The notes: a model not told the origin generated them from the letters alone. 64,000 nt of DNA from Clostridium sp. Marseille-P299 (GCF_900078195.1 NZ_FJVE01000007.1:868001-932000); one strand, 5' to 3'. Positions 1 to 9,673 are shown, counted from the first letter of the stretch. A program made the numbers and translations.

Positions 1-201
1 GAACTGCTTAATTGTGATAGAATATAGGGGTATGCTAATTTATCAAGAAAATTTTATATGCTACTAAAATATTAAGTGCGATAAAAGTAACAATGATAGT
101 TGCATATGTTTGAACATTAAGCATTATTTAAAACGATACCAATAGAAATATAGATGTTTAATGTTAACAAAGCTAATAAAGAGAAATTGGAGAGGTATAT
201 A

Positions 202-1251
202 ATGGAGAATCAAGAAAAAACACACAAGAGACGAGTTCGATATAAAGGAACTCATCCTAAAAATTATAAAGAGAAATATAAAGAACTAAACCCTGATAAA
301 TATCCAGAAACAGTAGCGAAGGTAATTCGTAAAGGAAGTACGCCAGTTGGTATGCACATATCTATATGTGTAAATGAAATCATTGAATTTTTGCAAATAG
401 AACCAGGTCAAATCGGGTTGGATGCGACGCTAGGATACGGTGGACATACATCTGCAATGTTAAAATGTTTAGAATCAAAGGGTCATATTTATGCTCTTGA
501 TGTAGACCCAATAGAAATTGTTAAGACGAAAGAACGTTTAGCAGGTCTAGGCTATGGTCCTGATATCTTAACTATTAAGCAGCTAAACTTTGCTAATATA
601 GACCAAGTTGCAGAAGAAGCAGGAAAGTTTGATTTTGTTTTGGCAGATTTAGGTGTTTCATCAATGCAAATTGATAATCCTGAGAGAGGTTTTTCATTTA
701 AAACAGACGGTCCATTGGATTTACGTCTTAATCCTGAAAAAGGAATGTCAGTAGCAGAGTTATTAAGAAATGTTACTCAAGAAGAATTACAGGGAATGTT
801 AATAGAGAATTCAGATGAACCTTATTCGGAGGAAATATCAAAAGCTATTATTTCAGAAATCAAAAAGGGAAATGATATTTCTACAACTACAAAATTGAGA
901 GGAATCATAGAAGATGTTCTTAATTTTATTCCAGAGAAGGAACGCAAAGAAGCGATAAAGAAATCGTGTCAAAGAACATTCCAAGCATTACGAATCGATG
1001 TGAATAGTGAATTCGAAGTACTATATGATTTCTTAGATAAACTCCCTAATGTTATGGCAAAAGGAGGACGTATTGCTATTTTAACATTCCATTCTGGAGA
1101 GGATCGATTGGTTAAAAAGTCGTTTAAACAATTGTTGCGTGAAGGAGTATATAGTGAAATTTCAACGGAAGTTATCCGCCCTTCCGCAGAAGAATGTGCG
1201 ATGAATGGTCGTGCACGCTCAACTAAAATGAGATGGGCAATTAAAGCATAA
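202..1251 (+). CDS. RsmH-like 16S rRNA (cytosine-N4) methyltransferase with N-terminal extension
   Basis: The family methylates N4 of C1402 in 16S rRNA using S-adenosylmethionine, in the cytoplasm. The SAM-binding motif GLDATLGYGGH is at about residues 72-82. The family signatures DLGVSSMQ (149-156), RGFSF (162-166) and GPLDLRL (170-176) follow, with TFHSGEDRLVK near the C-terminus. I chose ATG 202 because GGAGAGG lies six bases upstream; the frame stays open back to 154 without a ribosome-binding site. About 50 basic residues precede the point where a normal RsmH begins, around GMHISICVNEII. The usual RsmH sits in the cell-division cluster, whereas this copy stands beside a cysteine desulfidase gene, so it is probably a paralogue. 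Its exact substrate is unproven. Confidence 0.85.
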   Translation: MENQEKTHKRRVRYKGTHPKNYKEKYKELNPDKYPETVAKVIRKGSTPVGMHISICVNEIIEFLQIEPGQIGLDATLGYGGHTSAMLKCLESKGHIYALDVDPIEIVKTKERLAGLGYGPDILTIKQLNFANIDQVAEEAGKFDFVLADLGVSSMQIDNPERGFSFKTDGPLDLRLNPEKGMSVAELLRNVTQEELQGMLIENSDEPYSEEISKAIISEIKKGNDISTTTKLRGIIEDVLNFIPEKERKEAIKKSCQRTFQALRIDVNSEFEVLYDFLDKLPNVMAKGGRIAILTFHSGEDRLVKKSFKQLLREGVYSEISTEVIRPSAEECAMNGRARSTKMRWAIKA

Positions 1252-1275
1252 TTAAAGCAAAGGAATAAAATAGAT

Positions 1276-2556
1276 ATGGTATTAACAAAGGAAAAGTATG
1301 ACACATATGTAAAGATTTTAAAGGAAGAATTAGTTCCAGCCTTTGGGTGTACAGAACCAATTGCTATTGCATATTGTGCTGCAAAAGCTAGAGAAATTTT
1401 AGGAAAATATCCAGACCAAGTAGTGATTGAAGCAAGCAGCAATATTATTAAGAATGTAAAAAGCGTAATAGTTCCAAACACTGGAGGATTAAAGGGGATT
1501 CCTGCAGCAACAGCAGCAGGGATTGTGGCTGGAGATGCATCGAAAGAATTAGAGGTTATTTCTCATGTATCAGATGAGAAAAAAGAAGAAATTCGTAATT
1601 ATCTAGAAAATACACAGTTTAAAGTGATGCCATTGGAGGGCGGAGATAAACTAGATATCCGAATTACAGTATCTAGCGGAGAAGATACTACGGTAGTTAG
1701 AATCGCAAAACATCACACCAATCTTGTAAGAATAGAAAAAAATTCAGAAGTAATGTGGCAAGCGCAAGAAGATACAACGATTACAACGGATAAAGCAGAC
1801 CGAAGTCTCCTATCTGTTGAAGATATCATCCTATTTGCACAAGAGGTAACTTTATCTGATGTAGAAGAAGTATTAGAACGACAGGTAGAGTATAATTATA
1901 AAATTGCCGAGGAAGGGATGGCAAAAGATTGGGGAGCTAATCTAGGCAGTGTCCTATTAAATACACAAGGCAATGATATTCGTACAAGAGCTAAGGCTAT
2001 GGCAGCAGCAGGTTCTGATGCTAGAATGAGTGGATGTGAATTACCAGTAGTAATAAACTCTGGTAGTGGAAATCAAGGGATTACCGTGTCCGTACCAATT
2101 ATTGTGTATGCAAAAGAGTTGAATGTGGCAAAGGAGGAGATGTATCGTGCACTCGTTGTCTCTAACCTAATTGCAGTACACATTAAAAATGGAATCGGAT
2201 CTTTATCTGCTTTTTGTGGTGCAGTAAGCGCAGGTTGTGCTGCTGGATGTGGAATTGCTTATTTAATGGGTGATAGAACAGAGGTTATATCACATGCATT
2301 GGTAAATGCATTAGCAATAGTTTCAGGTATAATTTGTGATGGAGCAAAGGCCTCCTGCGCTGGTAAGATTGCTGTATCAGTGGATGCGGGTATTTTAGGA
2401 TATTTAATGTACAAAGAAGGTCAACAGTTTTATGCAGAAGATGGAATTGTATCAAAGGGAGTGGAAAAAACCATTCAAAATATTTATCGTCTAGCCGCTA
2501 GAGGAATGAGTGAAACGGATGAGGAAATTATTCGTATCATGACTCAGTGTGATTAG
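1276..2556 (+). CDS. CyuA-like L-cysteine desulfidase / serine dehydratase alpha family (UPF0597)
   Basis: The 426-residue protein matches the UPF0597/YhaM (CyuA) family. Characterised members use a [4Fe-4S] cluster to degrade L-cysteine to pyruvate, ammonia and sulfide. The hallmark N-terminal FGCTEP puts a cysteine at residue 25. Further conserved cysteines lie in SAFCGAVSAGCAAGCG (about 310-325) and GIICDGAKASC (about 352-362). A glycine-rich GSGNQG stretch sits in the middle. It starts 24 bases after the methyltransferase and is probably cotranscribed with it. Substrate is assigned by family only; the related Fe-S L-serine dehydratases are the main alternative. Confidence 0.85.
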   Translation: MVLTKEKYDTYVKILKEELVPAFGCTEPIAIAYCAAKAREILGKYPDQVVIEASSNIIKNVKSVIVPNTGGLKGIPAATAAGIVAGDASKELEVISHVSDEKKEEIRNYLENTQFKVMPLEGGDKLDIRITVSSGEDTTVVRIAKHHTNLVRIEKNSEVMWQAQEDTTITTDKADRSLLSVEDIILFAQEVTLSDVEEVLERQVEYNYKIAEEGMAKDWGANLGSVLLNTQGNDIRTRAKAMAAAGSDARMSGCELPVVINSGSGNQGITVSVPIIVYAKELNVAKEEMYRALVVSNLIAVHIKNGIGSLSAFCGAVSAGCAAGCGIAYLMGDRTEVISHALVNALAIVSGIICDGAKASCAGKIAVSVDAGILGYLMYKEGQQFYAEDGIVSKGVEKTIQNIYRLAARGMSETDEEIIRIMTQCD

Positions 2557-2560
2557 CATA

Positions 2561-2615
2561 GGATGCTTGAATGAATAAACTAGTTTTGCTAGGAATAATT
2601 CATCCTCCGTTTTTT
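2561..2615 (+). terminator. Probable terminator after the cysteine desulfidase gene
   Basis: A bulged hairpin joins GGATG at 2561 to CATCC at 2601, with an inner CTAG/CTAG stem, and is followed by a run of six T. It lies between convergent genes. The stem is imperfect, so confidence is moderate. Confidence 0.5.
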
Positions 2616-2631
2616 AAAATTTACATTAAAA

Positions 2632-3447
2632 TTAATCCTGATATTTTACAGGGATGCTGATTTTAATCATAAAATCAGTAGTATTTTGAACGGTTAATTT
2701 ATCAAGGAGATATTCTTCGTATGCATCTCCACATATGGTAAGTCCTTGCTCTTTAAGTGATTTTAGAAATGGCTCATAGGCATCTTGCGCAGATGCATAT
2801 GGGCCTTTATGATATATAATCGCATAAAGACCAGAAGGCTTTATTTTGGCCTTGGCACAATTTCTACGTAAAAACAAACGGTCAATTTTTCCGTAAATCC
2901 CATCCATAAGATCCTTTTGATTAATTACAGAACCAACAAAAGCAGGGCCTTTTATATCAGCTTTTTTTAGAAAACTATCTGTAAAGTCAAACCAATCTTT
3001 ATCAGAGAATTCATTTGTGTAAGGAAAAGCTTCACTATATAATACACGTTCTTTTGGTAGCTCTGCGAAAATAATTTCATCAAGGGGTGCATTAATTGCT
3101 TCTTCGGTATAGGTTACCATATTACTTAACAACCAATGTATTTGTTCTAGTTTTTTAATTTCTTGATTTACTCGCTCAATTTGATCCTTTGATAATGTAA
3201 TTAACTCTTCTGGCGAGGGTGCCTTGAGGTAGTGCTCCAAAGTCTTTAAAGGGAAATTAAGTTCCTTTAAAGATTGAAGCATCCAAAAGATATCCAGTTG
3301 TGGAACTGTATAATAACGATACCCATTGTCGCTTACCCCAGCTGGTTGAAATAATCCGATTTTATCGTAATAGAACAAGGTATCTTTTTTTATGCCAAAT
3401 CGTTGTGCAAATTCACCAGTGGTGAAGGTTTTTATGTTATTCTCCAT
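2632..3447 (-). CDS. MerR-family transcriptional regulator with GyrI-like effector domain
   Basis: The N-terminal winged helix (TTGEFAQRFGIKKDTLFYYDK, then GYRYY) is classic MerR. A dimerisation helix follows. The C-terminal ~150 residues resemble the GyrI/BmrR multidrug-binding fold (YAIIYHKGPY motif). I place the start at 3447 (MENNIKTF) because GGAGAAG lies six bases upstream. The frame stays open to 3552, but that stretch encodes only a five-residue repeat of the NNxIK type. Two MerR-type promoters lie just upstream and point towards the neighbouring amidohydrolase, which makes that gene the likely target. The effector is unknown, probably a small organic or lipophilic ligand. Confidence 0.85.
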   Translation of the reverse strand: MENNIKTFTTGEFAQRFGIKKDTLFYYDKIGLFQPAGVSDNGYRYYTVPQLDIFWMLQSLKELNFPLKTLEHYLKAPSPEELITLSKDQIERVNQEIKKLEQIHWLLSNMVTYTEEAINAPLDEIIFAELPKERVLYSEAFPYTNEFSDKDWFDFTDSFLKKADIKGPAFVGSVINQKDLMDGIYGKIDRLFLRRNCAKAKIKPSGLYAIIYHKGPYASAQDAYEPFLKSLKEQGLTICGDAYEEYLLDKLTVQNTTDFMIKISIPVKYQD

Positions 3448-3690
3448 TATATTCTTCTCCATAGTATTATTCTTTATAGTATTGTTCTTTATAGTATTGT
3501 TCTTTATAGCATTGTTCTTTATTAAATTGTTCTTTATTGCGTTATTTTGCATAGTTTATTATACTTAGCATCATTCTGCATAGCATTTTTTCCATTATAT
3601 TTTTCTATTACATTTTTCTTCATAGCATTCTTCCCCATAGAGTTCTTGTCCATTACATTTTTCATTACAGTATTATTGAACATAACGTTC
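3448..3690. repeat. Degenerate 15-bp tandem array upstream of and overlapping the merR reading frame
   Basis: On the minus strand the unit reads roughly AAC-AAT-ACT-ATA-AAG and encodes NNTIK-like pentapeptides. About seven units are in frame with merR up to 3552. More diverged units continue to about 3690 in a different frame (NTVMK, NVMDK, NSMGK, NAMKK), separated by a stop and a frame change. The units contain ATGGAGAA, so the array itself supplies the Shine-Dalgarno-like GGAGAAG used for the proposed merR start. Confidence 0.75.
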
Positions 3691-3696
3691 ATTTCT

Positions 3697-3727
3697 TTAA
3701 CTATGGAGTTACTCTATCCTTTATAAT
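3697..3727 (+). promoter_or_regulatory. MerR-type promoter, copy 1
   Basis: TTAACT and TATAAT are separated by 19 bases, the abnormally long spacer of MerR-activated promoters. The spacer carries a 15-base dyad, ATGGAGT-T-ACTCTAT, with one mismatch. It points right, away from merR. No gene lies between it and copy 2. Confidence 0.75.
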
Positions 3728-3841
3728 ACATATTTTTGTATAAGACTGCAATAAAAATTAAAAGATTCTTGTAGCAATTCGTTCCAATATCATTCGCTTT
3801 TTATATTTATTTTCAATATTACATCCAGTTTATTTTTTTGC

Positions 3842-3872
3842 TTGACTATAGAGTCACTCCATACTTCATAAT
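3842..3872 (+). promoter_or_regulatory. MerR-type promoter, copy 2
   Basis: TTGACT and CATAAT are separated by 19 bases, with the near-palindrome ATAGAGT-C-ACTCCAT in the spacer. The dyad and spacing match copy 1, 145 bp upstream. It is about 150 bp ahead of the amidohydrolase start and is the best candidate for direct activation by the adjacent MerR protein. Confidence 0.8.
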
Positions 3873-4021
3873 ACAGATAATTAAAAATTAACTTTAATCA
3901 AATGCTTTTATGGAAATATGCAAAAAAGGATAAAAGTATAAAGCTTTATAATGTTTTAAGGTTAGAACTTTAAAATGTATAAGTATTAAACTTAAAAAGG
4001 ATGAATTTGGAGGTAAGATTT

Positions 4022-5233
4022 ATGAGTTGGATTAAGAACGTTCTATTAGAGGTAGGTAGAGAAGAAATCTCTAAAAATAATATTGTAACAAAAACTAAAG
4101 AAGTTTGTCTATTTATTCAGGATGGTATGATAAAAGAAATTACAGATACTGTACCAGAGGATGCACAAGATATCATTGATGCAAAAGGATATTTAGCTTT
4201 ACCATCTTTGGCAGATAATCATATTCATTTGGATAAAGGGCATTTTGGTGGTAAATGGCATGCAGTTGTACCAATGCATAGTGTAGCAGAAAGAATTGTA
4301 GAAGAGCAGGGATTTTTAAGAGACTTTTTAGTAGACACACCGAAAAAAGCACAGGCATTAATTGATTTAATTACAGGTAGGGGAGCAACTTTTTTACGTG
4401 TACAAGTTAATGTGGATCCAGTCATTGGATTAGAAAATCTAGAGCTAATCAAAGAAGTTCTTGAAAAGAATAAAAATAAGTTAGATTATGAAATTGTAGT
4501 ATTCCCACAACATGGAACAGTGATTACAGAAGAAATAGGTTTATTAAGTAAAGCCTTAGAAGATGAGGCCGTAACTGCAATCGGTGGAGTTGATCCAGCA
4601 ACCATTGATGGTGATATTGAAAAGTCATTAAAAATTACATTTGATTTAGCAAAGAAATATAACAAAAATGTTGATGTACATTTACATGACGGTGGTACGT
4701 TAGGTATTTATGAAATAAATCACATCATTGATTATACAATCGCTTCAAATCTACAGGGAAAAGTACAAATAAGCCATGCATTTGCCTTAGGAGATATTAA
4801 AGGTGAGAATTTAATCCGTATTGCAAAACGATTAAAAGAAGCGGATATTGCTATAAATACAACTGTTCCATTAGGAATGACTGCATTATCAATTCCAGTG
4901 TTACAAAGTCAGGGAGTAAAGGTAAATGTTATTAATGATAATATCAATGACCACTGGAGTCCATTTGGATCTGGCGATTTAATTGAACGTGCCAGCCGTG
5001 CAGCAGAAGTATTTTCTTTAACTGATGAAGTTTCATTATCAAATGCTTTAGGGCTTGTAACAAATGGTGTGACTCCACTTGATAAAGAAGGAAATCAGGT
5101 ATGGCCTAAGGTAGGAGATAAAGCAGACATCTTATTCACAAAGGCCGAATGCTCCGCCCACTTAGTTGGAAGAGTTTGTCCTGAAAGAGTTGTTTTATTT
5201 AAGGGTCAACTTGTTTCTGGAGAGTTTATATAA
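4022..5233 (+). CDS. Metal-dependent amidohydrolase (cytosine-deaminase-like)
   Basis: This is a TIM-barrel hydrolase of the amidohydrolase superfamily, in the group containing cytosine, isoxanthopterin and related deaminases. Metal ligands are visible as HIH (residues 67 and 69), a histidine in VHLHDGG (about 219-221), one in ISHAF (about 252) and the aspartate of NDNINDHW (about 306). ATG 4022 is chosen because TTGGAGGTAAG precedes it at ideal distance; an in-frame ATG at 4001 lacks a ribosome-binding site. It lies downstream of two MerR-type promoters. The substrate cannot be read from the sequence. A detoxifying or heterocycle-deaminating role induced through MerR is inference. Confidence 0.8.
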   Translation: MSWIKNVLLEVGREEISKNNIVTKTKEVCLFIQDGMIKEITDTVPEDAQDIIDAKGYLALPSLADNHIHLDKGHFGGKWHAVVPMHSVAERIVEEQGFLRDFLVDTPKKAQALIDLITGRGATFLRVQVNVDPVIGLENLELIKEVLEKNKNKLDYEIVVFPQHGTVITEEIGLLSKALEDEAVTAIGGVDPATIDGDIEKSLKITFDLAKKYNKNVDVHLHDGGTLGIYEINHIIDYTIASNLQGKVQISHAFALGDIKGENLIRIAKRLKEADIAINTTVPLGMTALSIPVLQSQGVKVNVINDNINDHWSPFGSGDLIERASRAAEVFSLTDEVSLSNALGLVTNGVTPLDKEGNQVWPKVGDKADILFTKAECSAHLVGRVCPERVVLFKGQLVSGEFI

Positions 5234-5255
5234 ATTAGATATTTGGAAAATAAAG

Positions 5256-5283
5256 TTGTTATTTTGAATTTCTCCTTTATAAT
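5256..5283 (+). promoter_or_regulatory. Candidate promoter of the ZIP transporter gene
   Basis: TTGTTA and TATAAT are separated by 16 bases, about 35 bases ahead of the coding sequence. Confidence 0.5.
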
Positions 5284-5319
5284 ATAAGTAACAGTAGAAT
5301 AAATTGAGGGAGGAATTTA

Positions 5320-6129
5320 ATGGAGTTATCGAATGTTTTATTTGCATTTTTACTGACACTTTTTGCTGGTCTATCAACAGGAATCGGAAGTGCACTTTCA
5401 CTACTAACAAAAAAGACCAGTACTAAGTTTTTATCCATTGCATTAGGATTTTCTGCGGGGGTAATGATTTATGTTTCATTTGTTGAGATATTTGTAAAAG
5501 CTAAGGATTCTCTAATCTCTGTTCTTGGTGTCAAGGGTGGAACGTGGGCAACTGTTGGAGGGTTTTTCTTTGGTATTTTAATTATAACTATTATTGATAA
5601 ACTAATCCCTTCTTCAGAAAATCCTCATGAAGTACATTTGGTAGAAGAAATGGACGGGGAAAGTGAGGAACATAAATCAAACTTAATGCGAATGGGAGTA
5701 TTTACAGCATTGGCAATAGCAATCCATAATTTTCCCGAAGGTTTAGCCACATTCACTGCAGCTATAAGTGATCCAAGTCTTGGTATTCCTATAGCAGCAG
5801 CGATAGCCATACACAATATTCCAGAAGGTATAGCAGTTGCGGTCCCAATATTTTATGCGACTGGAAGCAGAAAAAAAGCATTTAAATTATCTTTTTTATC
5901 AGGACTGTCTGAACCTCTAGGTGCAATAATTGGATATTTATTACTATATAGATTCTTTAACGATGCTGTGTTCGGTTTTATCTTTGCTTCTGTAGCAGGG
6001 ATTATGGTATATATTAGCCTTGATGAACTCCTTCCTTCTGCAAGAGAATATGGAGAACATCATTTATCGATTTACGGTTTAATTGCCGGTATGGCTGTAA
6101 TGGCGTTAAGTCTTTTATTGTTTGTTTAA
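5320..6129 (+). CDS. zupT: ZIP-family divalent metal transporter, ZupT type
   Basis: This 269-residue membrane protein has eight likely membrane spans and imports zinc or other divalent metals across the cytoplasmic membrane. The two metal-binding helices are clear: HNFPEG at residues 136-141 and HNIPEG at 165-170. An acidic, histidine-containing cytoplasmic loop (about 105-122) precedes them. GAGGGAGG is the ribosome-binding site. The gene is monocistronic, with its own promoter and a strong terminator. Metal preference cannot be told from the sequence. Confidence 0.9.
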   Translation: MELSNVLFAFLLTLFAGLSTGIGSALSLLTKKTSTKFLSIALGFSAGVMIYVSFVEIFVKAKDSLISVLGVKGGTWATVGGFFFGILIITIIDKLIPSSENPHEVHLVEEMDGESEEHKSNLMRMGVFTALAIAIHNFPEGLATFTAAISDPSLGIPIAAAIAIHNIPEGIAVAVPIFYATGSRKKAFKLSFLSGLSEPLGAIIGYLLLYRFFNDAVFGFIFASVAGIMVYISLDELLPSAREYGEHHLSIYGLIAGMAVMALSLLLFV

Positions 6130-6215
6130 TTATGCTATTGTTTAAAATAGTAGAATATTTCATATAGTAGAACCATAATAAGCAGTAGAAGATTAGCTAT
6201 TTAATAGAAGAAATG

Positions 6216-6293
6216 AAAACATTCAGGTGAATTTGAGAGCACTGAAAAATAGAAAGTTTTTCAGTGCCCTTGATCATTCCTGGATGTTTTTTT
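6216..6293 (+). terminator. Two-tier rho-independent terminator after zupT
   Basis: The outer stem AAAACATTCAGG pairs with CCTGGATGTTTT (one wobble) and runs into seven T. An inner perfect 11-bp stem, GCACTGAAAAA with TTTTTCAGTGC, sits inside it at 6239-6267. Confidence 0.8.
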
Positions 6294-6398
6294 GTGTTAC
6301 AGTAAAAAATGCTTTGTTAATGCATTATATATTTTTATTTTAACCTTATATTCATACGCGTATGTGAAAGGTATATTGTATTGCAAAATAGAATAATG

Positions 6399-6427
6399 TT
6401 GAAAAAAGTCGAATCCAGTGGTAATAT
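6399..6427 (+). promoter_or_regulatory. Candidate promoter of the chemoreceptor gene
   Basis: TTGAAA, a 17-base spacer and TAATAT give a vegetative-type promoter, leaving a leader of about 105 bases. I saw no convincing flagellar sigma-D motif. Confidence 0.5.
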
Positions 6428-6507
6428 ATTTAAATATTTATAATGTAAAAAAGGGGACACATTCACCAAAACATTGGAAAGTTTATAAAAATTTCAACTT
6501 AATTTAA

Positions 6508-6531
6508 GCTACCTTTAGGTAGCGTGGGGGG
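6508..6531 (+). other. Small hairpin abutting a G-rich ribosome-binding site
   Basis: GCTACC and GGTAGC form a 6-bp stem around a TTTA loop, directly followed by GTGGGGGG and then the chemoreceptor ATG at 6537. It may stabilise the message or tune initiation; this is inference. Confidence 0.45.
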
Positions 6532-6536
6532 ATAAA

Positions 6537-8249
6537 ATGAATATATTTCAGAAAATGTCTGTAAAGGCAAAATTATTATCTAGTTTTTTATTTTGTGTGA
6601 TCCTATTGATGCTTGTAGGGTTTCTCGGAGCGTTTGGTATGAAGACGTTAAATGATAATGCAAAAGAGATCTTTCATTATGATTTCAAAAGCGTAACATA
6701 TCTTCATAAGATTGAAGAAAAACTACTATACATTAGAGCTGAGATAGACAATGCGGTACTTTATGAAGAAAAGGAAAAAACAATAACTTCTATAGAAAAT
6801 ATCGATTCTTTCGATTTAGAAATGGATACTTTATTAAGCGAATATGAAGATTTGAATCATTCTTCTGATGTTAGAGATAGTTTTGAACAATTATTAACAA
6901 TGATTAATGAGTATCGAAAAGTAAGAGATACAGTTTTGAATCTTGCAAATAATGGAGATTACATAAAAGCCAAAAAAAATCTGCCTCGTATTACAGAAAT
7001 AAGAACGAAGATAGATGAAGCAATAAATTCTCTAATAGATGAAACACAAAATAATGCAATTACAAAAAATGAAGTAAATAAAAATTTATATTATACAAGT
7101 AGAAATAATATTGTTATTATAATCGTTATTGGAGCAGTGCTTGCAATAGTTATAAGTGTGGGTATCTCTTTATCTATTGCAAAAAAGATTAAGAATATGC
7201 TTTTATTTGCAAAAGCTCTTGGCGAAGGAGATTTTACATTTAATACATATGTCAAAGGTGAAGATGAACTTGCCCAACTTTCAAATTCTCTTAACGTGGC
7301 AAGAGAAAAATTAAGAAGTTTAGTAGCCAATATTTCAGAACAGACACAAGATGTTTCAGCTTCAAGTGAAGAGTTATCGGCTACGTTTGAAGAGCTCTCA
7401 AGCACATTTAGCCAAATAGATCAAAATGTTTCTACAATTGTAGGTAAAATTCAAGAAATCAATGTCACAACACAAGAATTATATACAAGTGTTGAACAGG
7501 TAGATTCAGGAATCACTCAATTAGCATCGGATTCTTCGGAAAGCAATAGTGAATCACTAAAGATCAAAGAGAGAGCGGTGCAAATTAAAAATAGAGGTGA
7601 GAAATCGAAAGAATTAGCAGAGAAGTTGAGCACTGAAAAAAATAAAAAGATTTTAGAAGCAATAGAACAAAGCAAAGTTGTAGAACAAATTATTGGTTTT
7701 ACAGACTCAATAGCTGAAATAGCGAATCGAACAAATTTAATTGCACTAAATGCTGCGATAGAGGCAGCAAGGGCTGGGGAGCATGGAAGAGGATTTGCAG
7801 TAGTGGCAGAAGAAATCCGAACTCTTGCTGAAAAGTCAACCAGTGATGTAAGTAATATTCAAAATATTGTTACAAATGTTAGAAATTCAGTGACTAATCT
7901 AACCATACACTCGAAAGATTTATTAGACTTTATCAACACTCAGGTTAGAGAGGATTATCAGTTATTAATAGACACAGGTGTAAGTTATGAAGACGACTCC
8001 ATCTATGTGGGCAATTTATCTACAAGCATTGCAACCATGTCAGAAGAATTAAGTGCTTCTACGGATGAAATTGCAAATGTAACAGAAGCAATATCAGCGA
8101 GCATAGAAAATACGTCAAATAGTTCTGGAGAAATTTTAAGTAGTATAGAAAATCTATCAGTTGCTATGGACGAGATTGCAGGTACAGCCCAACAACAGGC
8201 TCGAATTGCGGAGAAGTTAACGCAAATGATTTCACAATTTAAAATTTAG
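6537..8249 (+). CDS. Methyl-accepting chemotaxis protein
   Basis: This transmembrane chemoreceptor couples an extracellular signal to CheA. The 570 residues comprise a first membrane helix (about 12-32), a helical four-helix-bundle-type ligand domain, a second membrane helix (about 190-212), a HAMP linker and a long signalling coiled coil. The highly conserved hairpin tip ([20 protein letters not shown], then [12 protein letters not shown]) is at about residues 390-425. The ligand domain shows no recognisable binding pocket, so the attractant is unknown. The gene stands alone between terminators. Confidence 0.92.
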   Translation: MNIFQKMSVKAKLLSSFLFCVILLMLVGFLGAFGMKTLNDNAKEIFHYDFKSVTYLHKIEEKLLYIRAEIDNAVLYEEKEKTITSIENIDSFDLEMDTLLSEYEDLNHSSDVRDSFEQLLTMINEYRKVRDTVLNLANNGDYIKAKKNLPRITEIRTKIDEAINSLIDETQNNAITKNEVNKNLYYTSRNNIVIIIVIGAVLAIVISVGISLSIAKKIKNMLLFAKALGEGDFTFNTYVKGEDELAQLSNSLNVAREKLRSLVANISEQTQDVSASSEELSATFEELSSTFSQIDQNVSTIVGKIQEINVTTQELYTSVEQVDSGITQLASDSSESNSESLKIKERAVQIKNRGEKSKELAEKLSTEKNKKILEAIEQSKVVEQIIGFTDSIAEIANRTNLIALNAAIEAARAGEHGRGFAVVAEEIRTLAEKSTSDVSNIQNIVTNVRNSVTNLTIHSKDLLDFINTQVREDYQLLIDTGVSYEDDSIYVGNLSTSIATMSEELSASTDEIANVTEAISASIENTSNSSGEILSSIENLSVAMDEIAGTAQQQARIAEKLTQMISQFKI

Positions 8250-8292
8250 TTTATAGTAAGAATAACATGAATTTCGATAGGCGCTTACTAAA

Positions 8293-8334
8293 AATGGCTA
8301 ATGGACTCACATACTTGTGAGCCCATTAGCCATT
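8293..8334. terminator. Bidirectional terminator between the chemoreceptor and MATE genes
   Basis: AATGGCTAATGG pairs perfectly with CCATTAGCCATT, and an inner CTCACA/TGTGAG stem closes on a four-base loop. The minus-strand side runs into TTTTTAG. The hairpin reaches the stop codon of the leftward MATE gene. Confidence 0.85.
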
Positions 8335-9673
8335 AAACTTTATTATGTTTATAATGATTTTTAATTAAGAAAACTCCTAGGATATCTGCCAAAGCCCATC
8401 CAATAGGAATGGACCACCAGATACCTACAACACCAATAAATGAAATAGAAGAAAGTATATAAGCTAATGTAACGCGTGTACCAAGACTTACGATTGTAAG
8501 AATGATTGATACTTCTGGCTTACCAAGACCTCTAAATAAACCATAGAACATAAATAAATATCCAATTAAGCAGTAAAATCCTGCAACAATATAAAGATAC
8601 ATAACTCCGGTTTTTAATATTTCTATTTCATGTTTTTCTATAAATATATACATTAGAGGTTTTGCAAATAGAATAATTAAAGCTGATATGATAACGCAAT
8701 AAATTGTTATTATTTTAATTGCAGAGCGTATTCCAGTGCGAATACGCTCTTGTTTTTTTGCGCCCAAGCACTGAGCAATAAAAGTAGAGAATGCGTTACC
8801 AAAATCTTGGACAGGCATATAAGCAAAACTTTCAATTTTAACAACGGCTGCAAAGGCTGCCATTACAGTAACACCGAAGCTATTAACTAAGCCTTGTATC
8901 AATAAAATGCCAAAATTCATAATGGAGTACTGTACGCTTGAAAGTGTAGAATAATTAGCAATCATCTTTACGATGCTTTTATTTAAAAATAAATGTTCGC
9001 GTTTTAGGCGAATAATAGGTACACGGACTATACAAAAAATAGCGATACCAACAGCAGAAAATCCCTGTGCTATAATTGTTGCATATGCTGCACCTGCAAT
9101 ACCCATTTTAAGTGGTACAACAAAAATTATATCCAATACAATATTTATAATAGCAGATAAAATAAGAAATATTAGAGGTACGATAGAATTTCCCATACTT
9201 CGCATAATTGCGCTAAAAAAATTATAGATATATGTAAAAATGATTCCGTAAAAGATAATTTGTAAGTAGATTTTTGAATCACTAAAAACTTCAGGAGGGA
9301 TATTAATAAATACTAAAATCTCATCAATAAAAAGAATGGAACATATGTTGATGATAACAGTGACAATACCAATAAAAATAAACGAGGTAAAGAAACTATT
9401 TTTTAATTTCTCAATTTGATCTGCGCCAAATAATAAAGAGAAAACTGCGCCACTTCCCATACAAAAACCGATGATGATAGATGTTAATAGAACCATAACC
9501 GAGAACGAACTACCTACAGCAGCAAGGGCATTCGGACCAATAAACTTACCAACGATAATAGTATCGGCAACATTATATAATTGTTGAAATATATTGCCTA
9601 TTATCATGGGGATAGCAAAACTTATTATAGCTTTTGTCTCATTACCATTTAGCAGATCTCTTGATGTTTTCAT
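8333..9673 (-). CDS. MATE-family multidrug/metabolite exporter
   Basis: The 446-residue protein has about 12 hydrophobic helices and the typical MATE start (a short charged leader, then IISFAIPMIIGNIFQQLYNVADTI). The family exports drugs or metabolites by cation antiport across the cytoplasmic membrane. It diverges from the Lrp-type regulator gene starting at 9900; that regulator or the 9740 palindrome may control it. The substrate is unknown. Confidence 0.9.
   Translation of the reverse strand: MKTSRDLLNGNETKAIISFAIPMIIGNIFQQLYNVADTIIVGKFIGPNALAAVGSSFSVMVLLTSIIIGFCMGSGAVFSLLFGADQIEKLKNSFFTSFIFIGIVTVIINICSILFIDEILVFINIPPEVFSDSKIYLQIIFYGIIFTYIYNFFSAIMRSMGNSIVPLIFLILSAIINIVLDIIFVVPLKMGIAGAAYATIIAQGFSAVGIAIFCIVRVPIIRLKREHLFLNKSIVKMIANYSTLSSVQYSIMNFGILLIQGLVNSFGVTVMAAFAAVVKIESFAYMPVQDFGNAFSTFIAQCLGAKKQERIRTGIRSAIKIITIYCVIISALIILFAKPLMYIFIEKHEIEILKTGVMYLYIVAGFYCLIGYLFMFYGLFRGLGKPEVSIILTIVSLGTRVTLAYILSSISFIGVVGIWWSIPIGWALADILGVFLIKNHYKHNKV

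Noticed and set aside
154..201. Upstream start for the RsmH-like gene at ATG 154
   Set aside because: No ribosome-binding site precedes it, whereas GGAGAGG stands six bases before ATG 202.
969..1481. 170-codon minus-strand open frame across the methyltransferase and desulfidase genes
   Set aside because: It lies antisense to two well-supported genes, with no ribosome-binding site or family resemblance.
6300..6536. Possible cyclic-di-GMP riboswitch before the chemoreceptor
   Set aside because: I searched by eye for the conserved GEMM core and found none; only a short hairpin precedes the ribosome-binding site.
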